A stretch of 64,000 nucleotides of DNA, taken from contig CM038708.1 of NCBI GenBank assembly GCA_021613375.1, forward strand, positions 26,937,018 through 27,001,017. Direction: 5' to 3'. A program made the position numbers and the translations under genes. This stretch comes from Megaleporinus macrocephalus (taxonomy: Eukaryota; Chordata; Actinopteri; Characiformes; Anostomidae). The notes under the pieces were generated by a model. It did no database searches. It saw only the letters and a list, made by a program, of their open reading frames with translations, and had not been told where the DNA came from. This document shows, in pieces, positions 1-10,976 of the stretch. Each line of letters starts with the position of its first letter. Positions within the stretch are counted from its first letter, which is position 1.

Positions 1-391
1 AACAGAAGAAAAGAAAGAATGTAAGAGAAGGAGAAGATAGATGATATAGAGTAGGGGGAAGAAAGAAAAAGACAAAAGAAAGGAAAAAAGAAGAGAAATA
101 TAAAGATAAGAATAAGAAAAAAGTAAGAGATAGAAAAAGAAGACAGATGACAGAGGGAAGGGGGAAAGGAGAGAAAGAGAAAGAAAAAGTAATGAAAAAA
201 ATAAAAAGAAGAAATGAGAAAGGACACAAAAAAGAAAGAAAAAAGAAAGAAAATAAATTAAGCAAAAAAGGATAAGAGAGATGGAGAGAAAAAGAAAAGA
301 AGCAATGTAAGACAGTGGTGTCAAGAAAGAAAGAGAAAAGACAAAAGGGGAAAGAAAGAAAAAGAACCAAATGAAAGAAAGAAAGAAAGAT

Positions 392-415
<24 letters not shown>
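1..415. repeat. GA-rich low-complexity tract
   Basis: The + strand is almost entirely purine, built of irregular gaaa, gaga and ggaa words and closing in a short (GA)n run at about 392-414. There are very few pyrimidines over 400 bases. No unit repeats cleanly. No coding meaning is likely: frames through it give only Lys/Arg/Glu-rich or, on the other strand, Ser/Leu/Phe-rich peptides. Confidence 0.9.
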
Positions 416-423
<8 letters not shown>

Positions 424-984
424 GTGTATTAGGTCTGCAGGCTAAGGGTCAGACTAGAATTATTCTAATTCTAAAAAAGTTTCTAGTATGTTAAGCTCTT
501 CGCTGCGTGTCTGTATATGAGGAGACACAAGGTCCACTGACTCACAGTCACATATAATAAATATAAATATAATGAAATGCTGTTATTTCACCACTGCTTT
601 CTAAATAATACAGCAGCTACCTGTAAGCAATATCACAACAAGCACTCCGTCCAGGGCGGCTAAGTTTGATATTCAATGATGGATCACTATTCATCCCATT
701 GTCAACAAAACGATATTTCCCCCAAAAGCAGCTGAAGGGCCCTTGAGCACCGTGGCCTCTCTTATTCTCTCACGCAGTCTGGATCCGTTAGACGACGAAG
801 GGCAGAGCGAGTGAAAATGAAATGCACAGTCGCTGCGCTGCAATTTAGCCAGCAAATTGTAAGAAAGTGGGGAGAAAAACAGCTCCCAATTACTGAGGCT
901 GATAGAGATACATCATCATTACGCCATTTCAAAAATCATAAGGTCGAACATCACGCCATGATGAACAGCAGCCAGTGGCAGAGC
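416..984. other. Unique non-coding spacer between purine blocks
   Basis: Mixed-composition DNA separating the two purine-rich blocks. A frame at 811-1044 runs into the purine repeat and has no recognisable domain. I see no repeat family, RNA gene or splice structure here. The part at 700-830 is somewhat GC-richer. Confidence 0.5.
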
Positions 985-1954
985 ACAGAGGCAATCAGAG
1001 AGAGGGGGAGAGAGAGAGGAGGGGGAGAAAGAGGGAGAAACTAAGAGAGAGGAAGAGAACAACAGTAACAGAAAGAATAGCAGAGAGAAAAGGGAAAGAC
1101 AGAAAAGAAGGAGAGAAACAAAAGTGAGAGACAGCGTGAAAAGGACAGAAAGTTATAAACGAGAGAAAAAGAAAAAAAAAAAAAGATACAAAGGAAAGAC
1201 ATCAAAAAAGAAAAAGAAAGGAAGATAAAGGAGAGAGGGAGAAACAAAGTGAGAGTCGGAGACAGAGAACAGGAGAAACAAAATGAGAAAGGGTAGCAGA
1301 GAGAAAAGCGGAACAGAAATTAGGAAATAAAAAGAAAGGAAGATGAAAGAAAGAGAAAAAGAGAGGCAGAGAGTTTAACAGAGTGAGAGAAAGAATGGTG
1401 GAGAAAAAAAGACGGTAAGAGTGAAATAAAGAAAAGAAAGGGGAAGAGAGAGTAAAGGAGGGATACAGTAAAGGAGTAAACAAAAAAGAGTGTAAAGATT
1501 AGGGGAGGGAGAGATAGACAGAAAGAGAGTAAGAGTGAGTGAGAGAGAGAATAAGAGTAATAGAGTGGGAAAATAGAGGAGGGAAATAGAGGGGACAAGA
1601 ATAGGGAGAAAGTGAATAGAGTGTGTGAGAGAGACAGAAAGAGAGAGGGGAAAATAGAGGGAGAAAAACGGGATAAAAAAGAGAGAAAGAGTGGAAAGAG
1701 TGAAAGAGCGCGAGAAAGAAAGAAAGAGACAGAGAGAGAGAAAGACAGAGAGAGAGACAGAGAGAGAATAAGAGTAATAGAGGGGAAAATAGAGGGAGAA
1801 AAAACAGAGGGGATAAAAAGGGAGAAAGAGTGGAAAGAGTGGAAAGAGTGAAAGAGCGAGAGAGAGAAAGAAAGAGACAGAGAGAGAGAAAGAGAGAGAC
1901 AGAGAGAGAATAAGAGTAATAGAGGGGAAAATAGAGGGAGAAAAAACAGAGGGG

Positions 1955-2003
<49 letters not shown>

Positions 2004-2010
2004 GCATGAG
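985..2010. repeat. Kilobase-scale polypurine tract
   Basis: About 1 kb of + strand made almost only of A and G, with short interruptions. It includes a minisatellite section and a (GA)n run. The opposite strand is open in several frames for up to about 235 codons because polypyrimidine DNA lacks stop codons. Those frames encode only Ser/Leu/Phe/Pro strings and are not genes. Such a tract can in principle adopt triplex (H-DNA) structure. Confidence 0.9.
1561..1957. repeat. 135-142 bp purine minisatellite, about three units
   Basis: The word aggggaaaatagagggagaa recurs at about 1646 and 1781 and again near 1923, giving offsets of 135 and about 142 bases. A shorter, degenerate copy lies at about 1561-1600. 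The spacers are also alike, for example gaataagagtaatag and gtggaaagagtgaaagagcg. This is tandem amplification inside the polypurine tract, and unit length differs by a few GA dinucleotides. Confidence 0.8.
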
Positions 2011-2028
2011 TGTGTGTGTGTGTGTGTG
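1958..2028. repeat. (GA)n microsatellite followed by (TG)n
   Basis: About 20 GA dinucleotides at 1958-1998, then a short unique linker and nine TG dinucleotides at 2011-2028. Both runs are nearly uninterrupted and so likely length-polymorphic. Confidence 0.95.
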
Positions 2029-2029
2029 A

Positions 2030-2858
2030 AAGCCGTTCAGTTCTTCTCCTTTTCGGAGACGGTCTCTGACAATCAAACACATATTTCAAATTGAACTGTC
2101 ACATGGAGGCTTAGGCATTGCTCATCTCTGAACTGCGCCAGTAATACATAAACATTCCCCCTGGGTGGAGGGCTGATAAGCTATGGGCGTGCAAGGGGAG
2201 CGATAGCAGGGGTCATTTCTCCCTCCATTCATCCTCCTCTTCTCCCTCACGCCACTCTTTCATGCTAATTACAAGCTCTGACTGTAATCCCACGGAAAGC
2301 CGTGGACGCTTGTATAGGAAGGCTTAATGAAAGGTTAGGACTTCCTCATACATACATTCAGAGCCTTTAATGGCTTTGCTGCAAGCTTTTAACCCCCACT
2401 GCGCTACAGGCCAGCAGTCACTATGGTCAGTGCGCAAAGTCCAGCGGTTGCACATGTGGGGCGGAGTGCTGCACTGTTCCATCATCGCTGCAGGCAGGTT
2501 TAGAGGCCTGCTGGAGTGGGTTGTCTCCCAGCAGGACAGGGACCCTCTCTGAAGGTCAAACACACACCCTGGTGAGTGAAGGAAAGTGAGTAAGGTTGTA
2601 ATGCACTGTGGCTGCATTACAAACCCACAAACAGAGTTCATTCAGAAACTCCACCTCTACTGTATCGCCTGTACTGAGATACAAAGAGTACACAGAATGA
2701 TTTACTGATTAAAGGAGCAACTGTCAAATTCACACCCCAACCAAGCAGTACACAGCTGTGATGTCCCCCCGCTATCGTAAGAAACAGGAAAATGCACCCT
2801 CCCCCTTAATGTTAAAATCAACAGCTGTTTAGTTGCCAGTCCAATTTCACCCCTTTAC
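2030..2858. other. Unique non-coding DNA
   Basis: Moderately GC-rich non-repetitive sequence. Frames are open on both strands around 2324-2641, and neither has a recognisable domain. The stretch 2030-2560 might contain conserved non-coding sequence, but only composition suggests it. Confidence 0.35.
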
Positions 2859-2912
2859 TTACCAAAAGCACTTCCAGTGCTGGAAAGCAACACCAATGTG
2901 ATCTCTTGTTTT
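2859..2912 (-). repeat. Dispersed repeat, copy 1 (antisense)
   Basis: On the minus strand this reads caagagatcacattggtg, then ttgctttcca, then gcttttggtaagtaaa. The + strand at 7866-7921 reads a clearly related sequence (caagagttaagattgatg, ttgctttcca, gctcttggtaagtaag). About 75-80% of the roughly 55 positions match by eye. Family unknown; the copies are in opposite orientation 5 kb apart. Confidence 0.55.
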
Positions 2913-4799
2913 GCTTTTATTTCTATCACTTCTCCTGTTTGCTGTTAAACATGGATTCTTATCGAAAGTAGGCAGTGGAAACTGCTATAATGGACGCTCA
3001 CAAAAAGCTTCAGTCAAGGTTGCATTTGCTTTTTCTTTCATCAGCCATCTGTACTTAAATGGTCTAACCTAGAGCAGCACCTATAACAACAACAGGTTAG
3101 AATATGCCGCTGTGGCACCGCTACTTCTTCATCCTCACATGTTGGACTGCCTTGAATTGACCCTGCAGTGACTCACTATCGTGTCTTGAGTGGCATTACG
3201 AGGGTCCGGCTGGTTGGCATGCTAACTTCAGTAGACATCTCATGATTTAACACGAGGCAACACAGCAAAATGTGTCTTCGAAAAACTGTTATTTCTGAAC
3301 ACTCTGTTTACACTTTGAGTTAATTTACTGAGTCCACAGACAGTATTATTGGTAATTATCATCCATTACCTGTTAATCAAAGCTTCAGTAAATTAAATCA
3401 GGTGTACTGGTGATTACTGTGGTCATTGAGGACAAGTCTGGGACCAAATCTCAAACAGATCAAACCTTAAGTCATAGATACACTATGATCTGATAAGGCA
3501 CTGCTTCTGTTAGGGCTCAGATAGAGAAGAACTCCATTTCATTCCTAAATGCCTGCATAGTTAGATGGTTTAGAAGTAAGCAAAGTCTTGTTCAGAGTGA
3601 TTTGATGTGAGTGACAATCTAGAGAATCTATACCAAATGTCATATAGAAACTCATATGTACTTTGTTTTGTATAATAAATAAAATGACTATATTTACATG
3701 AAAGTTTTACCAAAAGCTATTTGAGTGCTTCATGATAGCTCTCGCTGTTGGAGAATCTTTAGCCTGCTAAACATGAGTGAGTGAGTGAGCAAGCATGTTA
3801 CAAACTAGGTCTATGAGAGGTTCTACATCTAAAGATGTAGCAGTGTAGTGTTGGATATGTTTCTAGTGGCATCCTGCTTGTGGTAAATTTGTATATTCCA
3901 CTGTAAAATTATTATACCATGACATCAATAAAAAAACATGCCTCACTGATGCAGCTTGTGGACATTGCGACTTTACGTCACCTCTACAAAAGAAACAAAC
4001 GTAGAATGCATAAAAGAAGCAAATGATCAGAAGTGTACGAGGTTTACATCTGTATCATTTTTTATTGTTTAACCATTTGTATAATTGATAGTGCAAATAG
4101 TTCATAGTTTACTTAATAACTAATCTCATACTAACATGCATCATGACCCAAAATAAATGAGTCATTATCATTATATTTTAGAGGTTCTGCTAGACTACGC
4201 AATATTTGATAAAGACAAACTCTTGAAAGACCCACCCAACAACGTTATTGTTATTTTTCTGTTGTTATGCATAAATGTAGGTAAGTGTAGGGCCGCGCTC
4301 GAATACAGTGATTAAAAAGCAGCGTAAGAAGAACATTTGTCACAGTAAAAATAAAGAAAATAAAATCAAACTGAAGGAGAAGGCTAGCAAAAATAAATAA
4401 GAGAAAATGGTTTGCTTGTCCTGATGAATACCTAATCACGCATATCGTTAAAATTGCAGCAATAGAGAAACCCATAATTAGTTTAGTACCCTCAGGGAAG
4501 TGACTTTATGGCTGTGAAGCAGTGGTGCTCCCCTGGTCTCAAACCATAAAATTAACATTTAGCAAAAAACATTTCTCAAGTTTGTTTTTTTCTTAAAAGA
4601 CAATTTTACTTCACATTTGCACTGCGGTGCAGTCTCTATCTTCCCTAAGCCAGATAGAGTGAATTTACTGGTGAATAGAAAAAACAACTTGCATAACTTA
4701 TATAAAAAAAAAAATTTTTAAATAGCGACGCTCTTTGGCTTTAATACTGCGCATCCTCTGTATAAAGAACGCTACCGTATCCACTTTCCCACAATACAC
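2913..4799. other. AT-rich non-coding DNA, nothing recognised
   Basis: Mostly AT-rich sequence without terminal repeats, tandem arrays or plausible exons. Small items only: a gtga-type run at about 3775-3790 and a small hairpin word, ctacatct-aa-agatgtag, at about 3824-3841. Confidence 0.5.
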
Positions 4800-5260
4800 C
4801 TGTCATCTGACAGCACGGTTGTGGTCGAGGGACTTTAGATTGAAGGGGTCATGCATACTGAATGACACGCTTTCTGTCTGTCTCTTATTTTACAGAGAAG
4901 GAAAGCATGTGAGAGAGAAAAAGAGAGAGGGTGGGGAGTAAAAAAAATGAAGTCCACGTTTGTGTGGGAGTTTGCCGTTAACTCTTTGACGGGGGCCTTT
5001 CGTCCTAACTGTGCATTCTCCCAAAGCCCAGCTCCATACATCATCAGCAAGCCAGACAGGCTGCTCAGTAATAACTCTGCAATCTCTAGAGCAAACAAGC
5101 AGTCACACCGCATGAGAAGGTATCTTTTTTTAATCATCCCGATGCGTCAAACAATGCACACAGACAAGCGCTGTGGAAAGAACAGCGGCGGAAGCCAAAT
5201 ACCTGGGCCGAATAAAAAGTGCTGCATGCCTGCAGAGAGTGAATCACAATGAATCCATTC
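4800..5260. promoter_or_regulatory. Candidate conserved non-coding element
   Basis: Non-repetitive, GC-richer than its surroundings, and open on both strands for about 100 codons (4835-5137 minus, 4947-5252 plus) without a recognisable protein. A purine run (gagagagaaaaagagagagg) lies at about 4910-4930. Ordinary-complexity sequence amid repeats is what a conserved enhancer would look like, but only cross-species alignment could show this. Confidence 0.25.
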
Positions 5261-5703
5261 GAGATCGACTAAAATACAAAAAATAACTGAGAAAAATGGC
5301 TACACTGTTTTTCAGGGGGCTTTGTTGTAGCTAGATGGTTATATATAGAGCCATGACAACTCAAAGAACTTCTGAATGCTTAAACAGGGCATAATGTACA
5401 TTCTAGTTGTTGTTTTTTTTTCTTCCCCCTGATATCCATTTATGACATTTGTCTGTGCTTATGTACCAAAAATGTCATAATCTATTTTTATATGGCTATG
5501 TTTTTTGCAGCCATCCTCAGATTTACACGGACTGCTGTAGGTTGTACAGGTGGACAGATATATTTTATATGGATTAATAGAATTTCTTGTATTGACATCA
5601 CAAAATTTAGTTACATTTGCCGTTCAGTTTGTATGGATTGGGATTTGAATATATATTTCCATTTTTGTAGTTTTTACATTTACATGTGCTGTTTCCATTG
5701 CGA
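5261..5703. other. AT-rich spacer, nothing recognised
   Basis: AT-rich DNA with a T-run at about 5411-5421. No repeat boundary or coding signal seen. Confidence 0.4.
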
Positions 5704-5869
5704 GAGAATTTCATGATGAACCGACCAATGGAAATGCTCCAATATAATTAGGAAATAATTCTGGCTCCATTGACTTATTAAAAGTAAAGTAAAGTTTTTG
5801 GCCTCTGCTGTAAAGTTGCAATTGTGGACAGCTTTTGGAGAACCTTTTTTTCTTTGGACAGCAACGACT
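5704..5869 (+). repeat. Dispersed repeat family R, copy 1
   Basis: Shares a continuous diverged match with 44257-44409 in the same orientation. Anchor words in both copies are aatttcatgatgaa, gaccaat, ttttggcctct, ctgtaaag and ttggacagc. By eye about three quarters of positions agree, with small indels. It is non-coding and its family is unassigned. It directly abuts the fold-back element that follows. Confidence 0.7.
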
Positions 5870-6139
5870 GAGTAATGTACTTTAAAAGAACCACTATGTA
5901 AACAGCAAATGCATCCAAATCATGGGAAATATGTATTTAGTGACATCACAACCCAATAGAAGCACAACAGAAACGTGGTATTTGGTGAACCAATATAAAA
6001 ATACCATGTTACAAAATTCAAATACCATGTTTCTAAAATTTGTGATGTCACTAAATGAAGAAATACTAAATACATATTATCCATGTTCTGGATGCCTTGG
6101 CTGTTTACAGCATGGTTCTTTAAAAAAGTTCTTTACTCA
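5870..6139. mobile_element. Fold-back / MITE-like inverted repeat
   Basis: The left arm (about 5870-5951) and the right arm (about 6040-6139) are imperfect reverse complements. The inner 17 bases, atttagtgacatcacaa at 5935-5951, recur exactly inverted at 6040-6056. Outer words such as taaagaacca, gtaaacagc, gcatcca and atatgtattt also pair. The loop is about 88 bases. The right arm has a small insertion of about 15 bases. This is the structure of a MITE or fold-back element; no target duplication was identified. Confidence 0.7.
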
Positions 6140-6300
6140 AGGTTACATTGGTTTGTCATGAATATATTATTCTTTGTTGCATCATCGCATCTGTTGCTAT
6201 TATTTAAAGACATTTTAAAAAATGGCTTCCATATAGCACCAAAAGGGATATGTTATTGTTACAACTCACAGGGCATTTTTATTGGTACTATATAGAACTC
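6140..6300. repeat. Degenerate 'ggttctatatagcacc' type repeat
   Basis: Contains ccatatagcaccaaaaggga followed by gttattgttacaa and ends in tactatatagaac. The same vocabulary (gttctata, caccaaaagg, ttctgatattgctac) recurs at 23215-23425. I associate these words with a dispersed repeat in fish genomes, class unknown to me. Confidence 0.4.
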
Positions 6301-7285
6301 GTTTGCTAGGAATGCAGAGATACGGAAGACACTCTCACACTAAGAGTGCTGCCCATTTCTGTACTGTTCCTTTCCATCACTTTCAATTATCAAACACTTC
6401 CCTTTAAAAATGAGTTATTTTATCACTGCAGAAAGACCAATTGTCCTCCGAGCTGCATTTTACATTAGCCAAAGCCTTTGGAGAGCAAACGACTTTCATT
6501 AGGCTTTACAGCTGACTGGCTTCTTCAGCTCCAGTCTCAAGAAACTATTCACAAAGCTCTGTGGAGTCACATGACAGGATGCTGGGACAGAAAGGCCAAG
6601 ATGGATGTGAGGAGAGGATATCAGTTCACATGCACAATGGATACAATTAATCTTCTCTGCTTCTATCAGAAGATTATTTGGGGGGGGGGAAAGTGGGTGA
6701 GAGTCCATGGAGAAGAAGATGGAGGCTGTAAAACAACTTGACTGTTTGAGTCTATGAGAGGTCAGTCTTCTGCCAGCAGCAGGAACATCTAAACGGGAGA
6801 GAAGCAAGAAATAGTGAGAATATTTCCCAAACAGCCGAGGTCGATGATAGTCCGGCTCAGCGTTGACAGCAGCCAATCAATATTTCGGATGGTTCCAAAT
6901 TGAGGTGGCGGAGGAGAAATGCTTGTTGACAAGGGGCCTAATATGTCTTTCTTGCCCCTTTCCGTCTCCCCTTTCTTCTCTGGCTAAGCTCAAAGGTTAC
7001 AAGGGGGTTTCCCAGTGAAGTTGGCAGTGGCTCTGGAGCCCGAGTCATCGTCTGGCAAACAGAGTTGGGTGTTTGCCTACAGAACTTAGAGAAGTAAACA
7101 GAAAACAACCTTGTCTACTTCAAAACCTAGTTAGTCGTTTTATGTTAAAACATCAGCCACCTTATTTCTATATAATAAAAAAAACAATGTCTTGTTGGTA
7201 AAGCAGCAAATGGGGAAACCCTCCCGCTTTTTGGAGATATGCCCACACGCAGTGGCCAAGACGTCAAATTTACTGCCGTCCTGTC
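6301..7285. other. Unique non-coding DNA with candidate regulatory content
   Basis: Mostly non-repetitive. The part at 6460-7080 is moderately GC-rich with frames open on both strands (6478-6741 plus, 6499-6876 minus) but no recognisable product. A run of nine G lies at about 6680-6690. Possible conserved non-coding sequence; no direct proof. Confidence 0.3.
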
Positions 7286-7865
7286 TAAGGTTCCACCCAG
7301 ATAGCAAATCTTGTTAGCCAATGTTTCTTAAAACACCAAGTCTCAGATTAGCAACAAGAAATATTGAAGCTTTCAGCAAATTGCAGAGTGGAACATAAAC
7401 TGTTTCAGCTTGCTTGTTTGTGTATCACAGTTCAAAGATTTTTAGTTTTAAATTTATAGAAATCAATAAGTTTTTATATTAAGATATTAACCCATTTAAG
7501 AACAAGGACATTGAACTATGGAGCCAGTAAATGGGTACAATGTAAAAAATTTTCATTGCAGTTGAACCCTGTTCTGTGATATACTTTCTATGCTCACTTT
7601 TTCCAGATTTTGCCAGAGACTTAATGTTAAATGTTAATTCAAGATTGATTGATTAACACATTCCAAAATGAAATAAAATGATCGAAACATATGAGAATAA
7701 CCGTTTAGACTATAAATCAAAGTAACGTATTCAAACCTCCTGTCAAACATGTTGAAAGTTCTGCACCTGGTTAGATCATATGAGGGCAGGTAGCCAGTGA
7801 CAGGATTAGTGAACGCAATGATGGCTAAAGCTTATGTGATATAGTGATAAAAACAGAGGCAAAAC

Positions 7866-7921
7866 AAGAGTTAAGATTGATGTTGCTTTCCACCACCGGA
7901 GATGCTCTTGGTAAGTAAGGG
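7866..7921 (+). repeat. Dispersed repeat, copy 2
   Basis: The + strand matches the minus strand at 2859-2912: caagagttaagattgatg, ttgctttcca, gctcttggtaagtaag. The match fades outside about 55 bases. Confidence 0.55.
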
Positions 7922-8084
7922 TCATCCTGTACTTATCCTTCAGTTACATGCTGAACTCATGTTTCTTCTTGACTGGTAAGGAGTGAAGATGGAGAAGAAG
8001 GAACTGGCTTTCTGTTGATATCTTGTCCGGTTTGTTTGGAGTATGAATTTACAGGTTGAACTCTTAATGTGGCTGACAGCTCTT

Positions 8085-8107
8085 ACCCTAACCCTAATCC
8101 TAACCCT
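8085..8107 (-). repeat. Short interstitial telomere-like tract
   Basis: Reads accctaaccctaatcctaa then ccct: about 3.5 units of the vertebrate telomere repeat (TTAGGG on the minus strand) with one changed base in the third unit. It sits inside an old repeat block, far from any visible chromosome end. Confidence 0.75.
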
Positions 8108-9015
8108 CCTTTATGTTTTCTCTGGTTTTATTTGTTTTGTGCTCAAATAGTAAACGTTGCTAGCCAACATTTCTGTAAAACATCAAGTTTTAGATTAGCT
8201 GCAAGAAATATTAAAACTTCTTTGCTTCATCTGTATATCACAGTAAAAATCATTTTTGTGGATTAGTGAGTTTCAACTGCAAATGCATTGCCCCCCAGGA
8301 GATGACTTAGAGTTTAGCAGGTTATACTGACTTTTAGGTTAGCAGTCCATGTATTTAAGAGACAGTGATAATGAAGGCAACCTAAACTAGTACTTAGTGG
8401 TCAAATGCCTGTTTATTCATTGTTCTAACTGGCCTATTTTATTGGGAAGCAGGATGATGGTGGCACTGCTTTGCTTTTGCTTTTGCTTTTCAGAGTAAGA
8501 GTTTTAGTAAGCATCCTGGTGCCAGCAATACTTGCCAAGCCATTTAGTGTTTTGAGCTTCTTCACAGTCTTGTTACCTGTTTTGTAGTACCTAAGGACCT
8601 TCTGAGAATGCCTTTAAAGTGTTTTGGGTTGGGAAAAGGGGAAAAGTTGTACCAGCTAAGATTGTTTTGCAGTGGTGCACACTGGCAATGTGAAGAATCC
8701 AGAGCTTACACTTCACTGGCACAGCTTCATTTGGAGCAGCATCAATAGAGAAACGGGGCCAGGTTTGAGTACAGCTCACCTCGGCTCAGCTTGAATGTAA
8801 ACCACTGGACACTGTTGCAGATACTCAGTGTCAGGTACAGCTTGTGAATATGCAAACAAGAAAAAAAATAACAAAGACTTTCTAAACTTCTAAACTTCCA
8901 TTTTCAAGATATTAAACCATAAAAATTAAAATACAGACCCAATAAATAGGTACATTGTAAAAACTTTGCACTGCCATTTAACCCTTACACTGCAATGAAA
9001 ATGGATTTTACCCTC

Positions 9016-10184
9016 ACCTAATTTCTTAAATGTTTGCAAATTTGTCACATTTAAATGTTTCAGATCATTCAACTAATTGTATTGTAACATTAAGACAACA
9101 CAAGTAAGCACATTATATGTTTACACACAATAAATGAGTATTCCATTTATTGAAAATAAAGATTTATTTAAAACCTATAACACCCATGTGAAAAAGTAAC
9201 TGGCCCCATAGACCTAATAACAGGTTGTGCAACCCTTGGGCAGTAAGAACTGCAATTAAACATTTATGATAACTCGCAATGAGTCTTTTACATCACTGTG
9301 AAAGAATTTTGTCCCAATTTTCATTGCAGGATTGTTTAAGTGTGCTATGTTGGAGGGTTTACGAGTGAAGTGCCCATTCAATCCCAGTACAGGATTCAAG
9401 TCAGGTGAAACTTGTTTGTGTACTTCAGATCCACAGAACTGTGTCGAGCCTCAGATCACTAACTGACAGGATTTTCTGATAGAGAGCAGAATTTAGGGTT
9501 CCATTCATCCACGCCTTGCAGAATCAAAGCAGCCCCAGACCATCACCCTACCTCTCTTATGGTGGAATGTGGTATTAGTGTGGGACGCATTCCTTGCAAA
9601 AAGCTCCACCCTTCACTCATCCGGTTACAGAATATTATCCCAAAAGTCCTGGGGATCGTCTAGATGTTTCTTAGCAAATGCGAGACTAGCCTTTGTGTTC
9701 TTTTCGCTGAGACGTGGTTTGCGCTTTGTGCTTTTTGGTCTTTCTTATTGTGGAATTGTGCACATCTCCATTAACTGCGTTCTTTAAATGTTTATCTGGG
9801 CTCTTTTGGAGAAGTCACTTGCTGGAGTCCCAGAGCCTCAGCAATGGCTTTGTAACCCTTTCCAAATTCCAATGACCTAATTTTACATTTGTATTTCAAC
9901 CTCTGTAAAACGTGGCATCAAGTGCTGCTTTTTGAGACCTTGTATCTGCTTCACATTGCCAGACAGCATCGATTTAAGTGGTGTTTAGACTCAACAGGTC
10001 TTGCAGTAATCATGCCTGTGTGGGGTAATGAAATTGAACCAATCAAATGTGTTTAACTGGCTGATTTAGTAACTAAGGGGGGCAGTTTTTTATTTCCTTC
10101 AATACATGAAATCATCATTTAAAAACAACATGATGATCTGAAACGTTCAAGTGTGATAAATATACAAAAACAGATAAATTGGGA
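9016..10184 (-). mobile_element. Decayed Tc1/mariner-like transposon, antisense
   Basis: Terminal inverted repeats of about 55 bases: cacatttaaatgtttcagat near 9047 pairs with atctgaaacgttcaagtgtg near 10135. Internal text on the minus strand matches the fish Tc1 type whose opposite strand reads aagtaactggccc, gcaatgagtctttt, gcagccccagaccatcac and caaaagtcctgggga. The minus-strand word ggtctggggctgctttg encodes the usual Val-Trp-Gly-Cys-Phe segment of Tc1 transposases. Many frameshifts and stops; at about 1.17 kb it is slightly shorter than a full Tc1, so inactive. Confidence 0.88.
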
Positions 10185-10555
10185 AGAGGACTAAACAATC
10201 AAATCTATCATCAGAAAATAAATAAGCACTGTTGTTTCACATAAATTACTCCTCACTTGTGGGCACTAAAACAAACTGCACACTCCATACCACATTTGTG
10301 AACGGCAGCTGTTTTATTATGATTTTAATTAAAAAGTGCAGAAAGTAAATTGTGTGTACACTGTGTGTAAATAGAGAGTTGATTCATTATATAACGACAT
10401 CATTTCCTAGATAATTACACAAGTGTATTCAAAAGGCGTAGCAAATAACTCTTGAATTCTAAGGGTTGAAGCATGTAGGCATCACTGATGGACAGCTCGT
10501 GGCTTATTGCTCAGGTTCATGCACTGCAGTTAATCTCACATCTGCACATCAACTC
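10185..10555. other. AT-rich spacer, nothing recognised
   Basis: Follows the transposon end. AT-rich, no repeat or coding signal identified. Confidence 0.4.
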
Positions 10556-10947
10556 AAGTTCAAGCCTGACTAATACCAATATACTCGCAATCCCGCCACT
10601 CCCATGCGTCTCAGAGCACGACCATGAATACAAGATCAAGTGGCCTGCGCTAATGATATGAGCACTAATATTGATGCCCTGTACTTACAGGGAGGAATGT
10701 CAACAGTGGCATTTTCTCTGCTTAATGCCATATGGACGCAGTGAGCTGGTAAAAAGCTTTTCCTCCAGCGCCTCCATGCTCAAATGCTAATACCTCACTG
10801 TGCAAGCGCTCAGGTCCGCTTCGGTTTCTGCTCCGTTCGTCTAGATGAGCAGTAGCGTGCTGCAGTGAGCGGTCAGCGTGCAGGAAACGAGCTGCACGGG
10901 GTGGCCGTGACTCAACCTCGACAGATTGGTGTGGCGTAAGAAGCCAC
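10556..10947. promoter_or_regulatory. Candidate conserved non-coding element
   Basis: Non-repetitive, GC-richer than both flanks, with long runs of balanced sequence around 10600-10900 and no open frame. This is the profile expected of a vertebrate conserved non-coding element. Inference from composition only. Confidence 0.3.
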
Positions 10948-10976
10948 TGAAGAGAGAGAAAGAGAGAGAGAGTGAG
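10948..10976. repeat. Short GA tract
   Basis: Purine run gagagagaaagagagagaga bordering the preceding GC-richer segment. Confidence 0.8.

Larger units (their letters stand above)
7286..9015. repeat. Block of ancient internal duplication
   Basis: Two pairs of diverged direct repeats occur. First, 7310-7380 (gttagccaatgtttct, gattagc, caagaaatatt) resembles 8155-8225 (gctagccaacatttct, gattagctgcaagaaatatt). Second, 7480-7575 (aagatattaaccca, aatgggtaca, tgtaaaaa) resembles 8908-8985 (aagatattaaacca, aataggtaca, tgtaaaaa). The order is kept but spacing differs, as in an old duplication or two copies of one unknown element. Dispersed repeat copy 2 (7866-7921) lies between them. Confidence 0.5.

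Noticed and set aside
1375..2089. Long minus-strand open frames of 196-235 codons
   Set aside because: They lie in the complement of the polypurine repeat. The peptide is Ser/Leu/Phe/Pro strings without a domain, and stop codons are absent because the strand is nearly all pyrimidine.
8085..8107. Chromosome end
   Set aside because: Only about 3.5 telomere-like units, internal to unique and repetitive DNA on both sides.
9569..9787. 72-codon plus-strand frame
   Set aside because: It is antisense to a Tc1-like transposase and therefore a shadow of the transposon.
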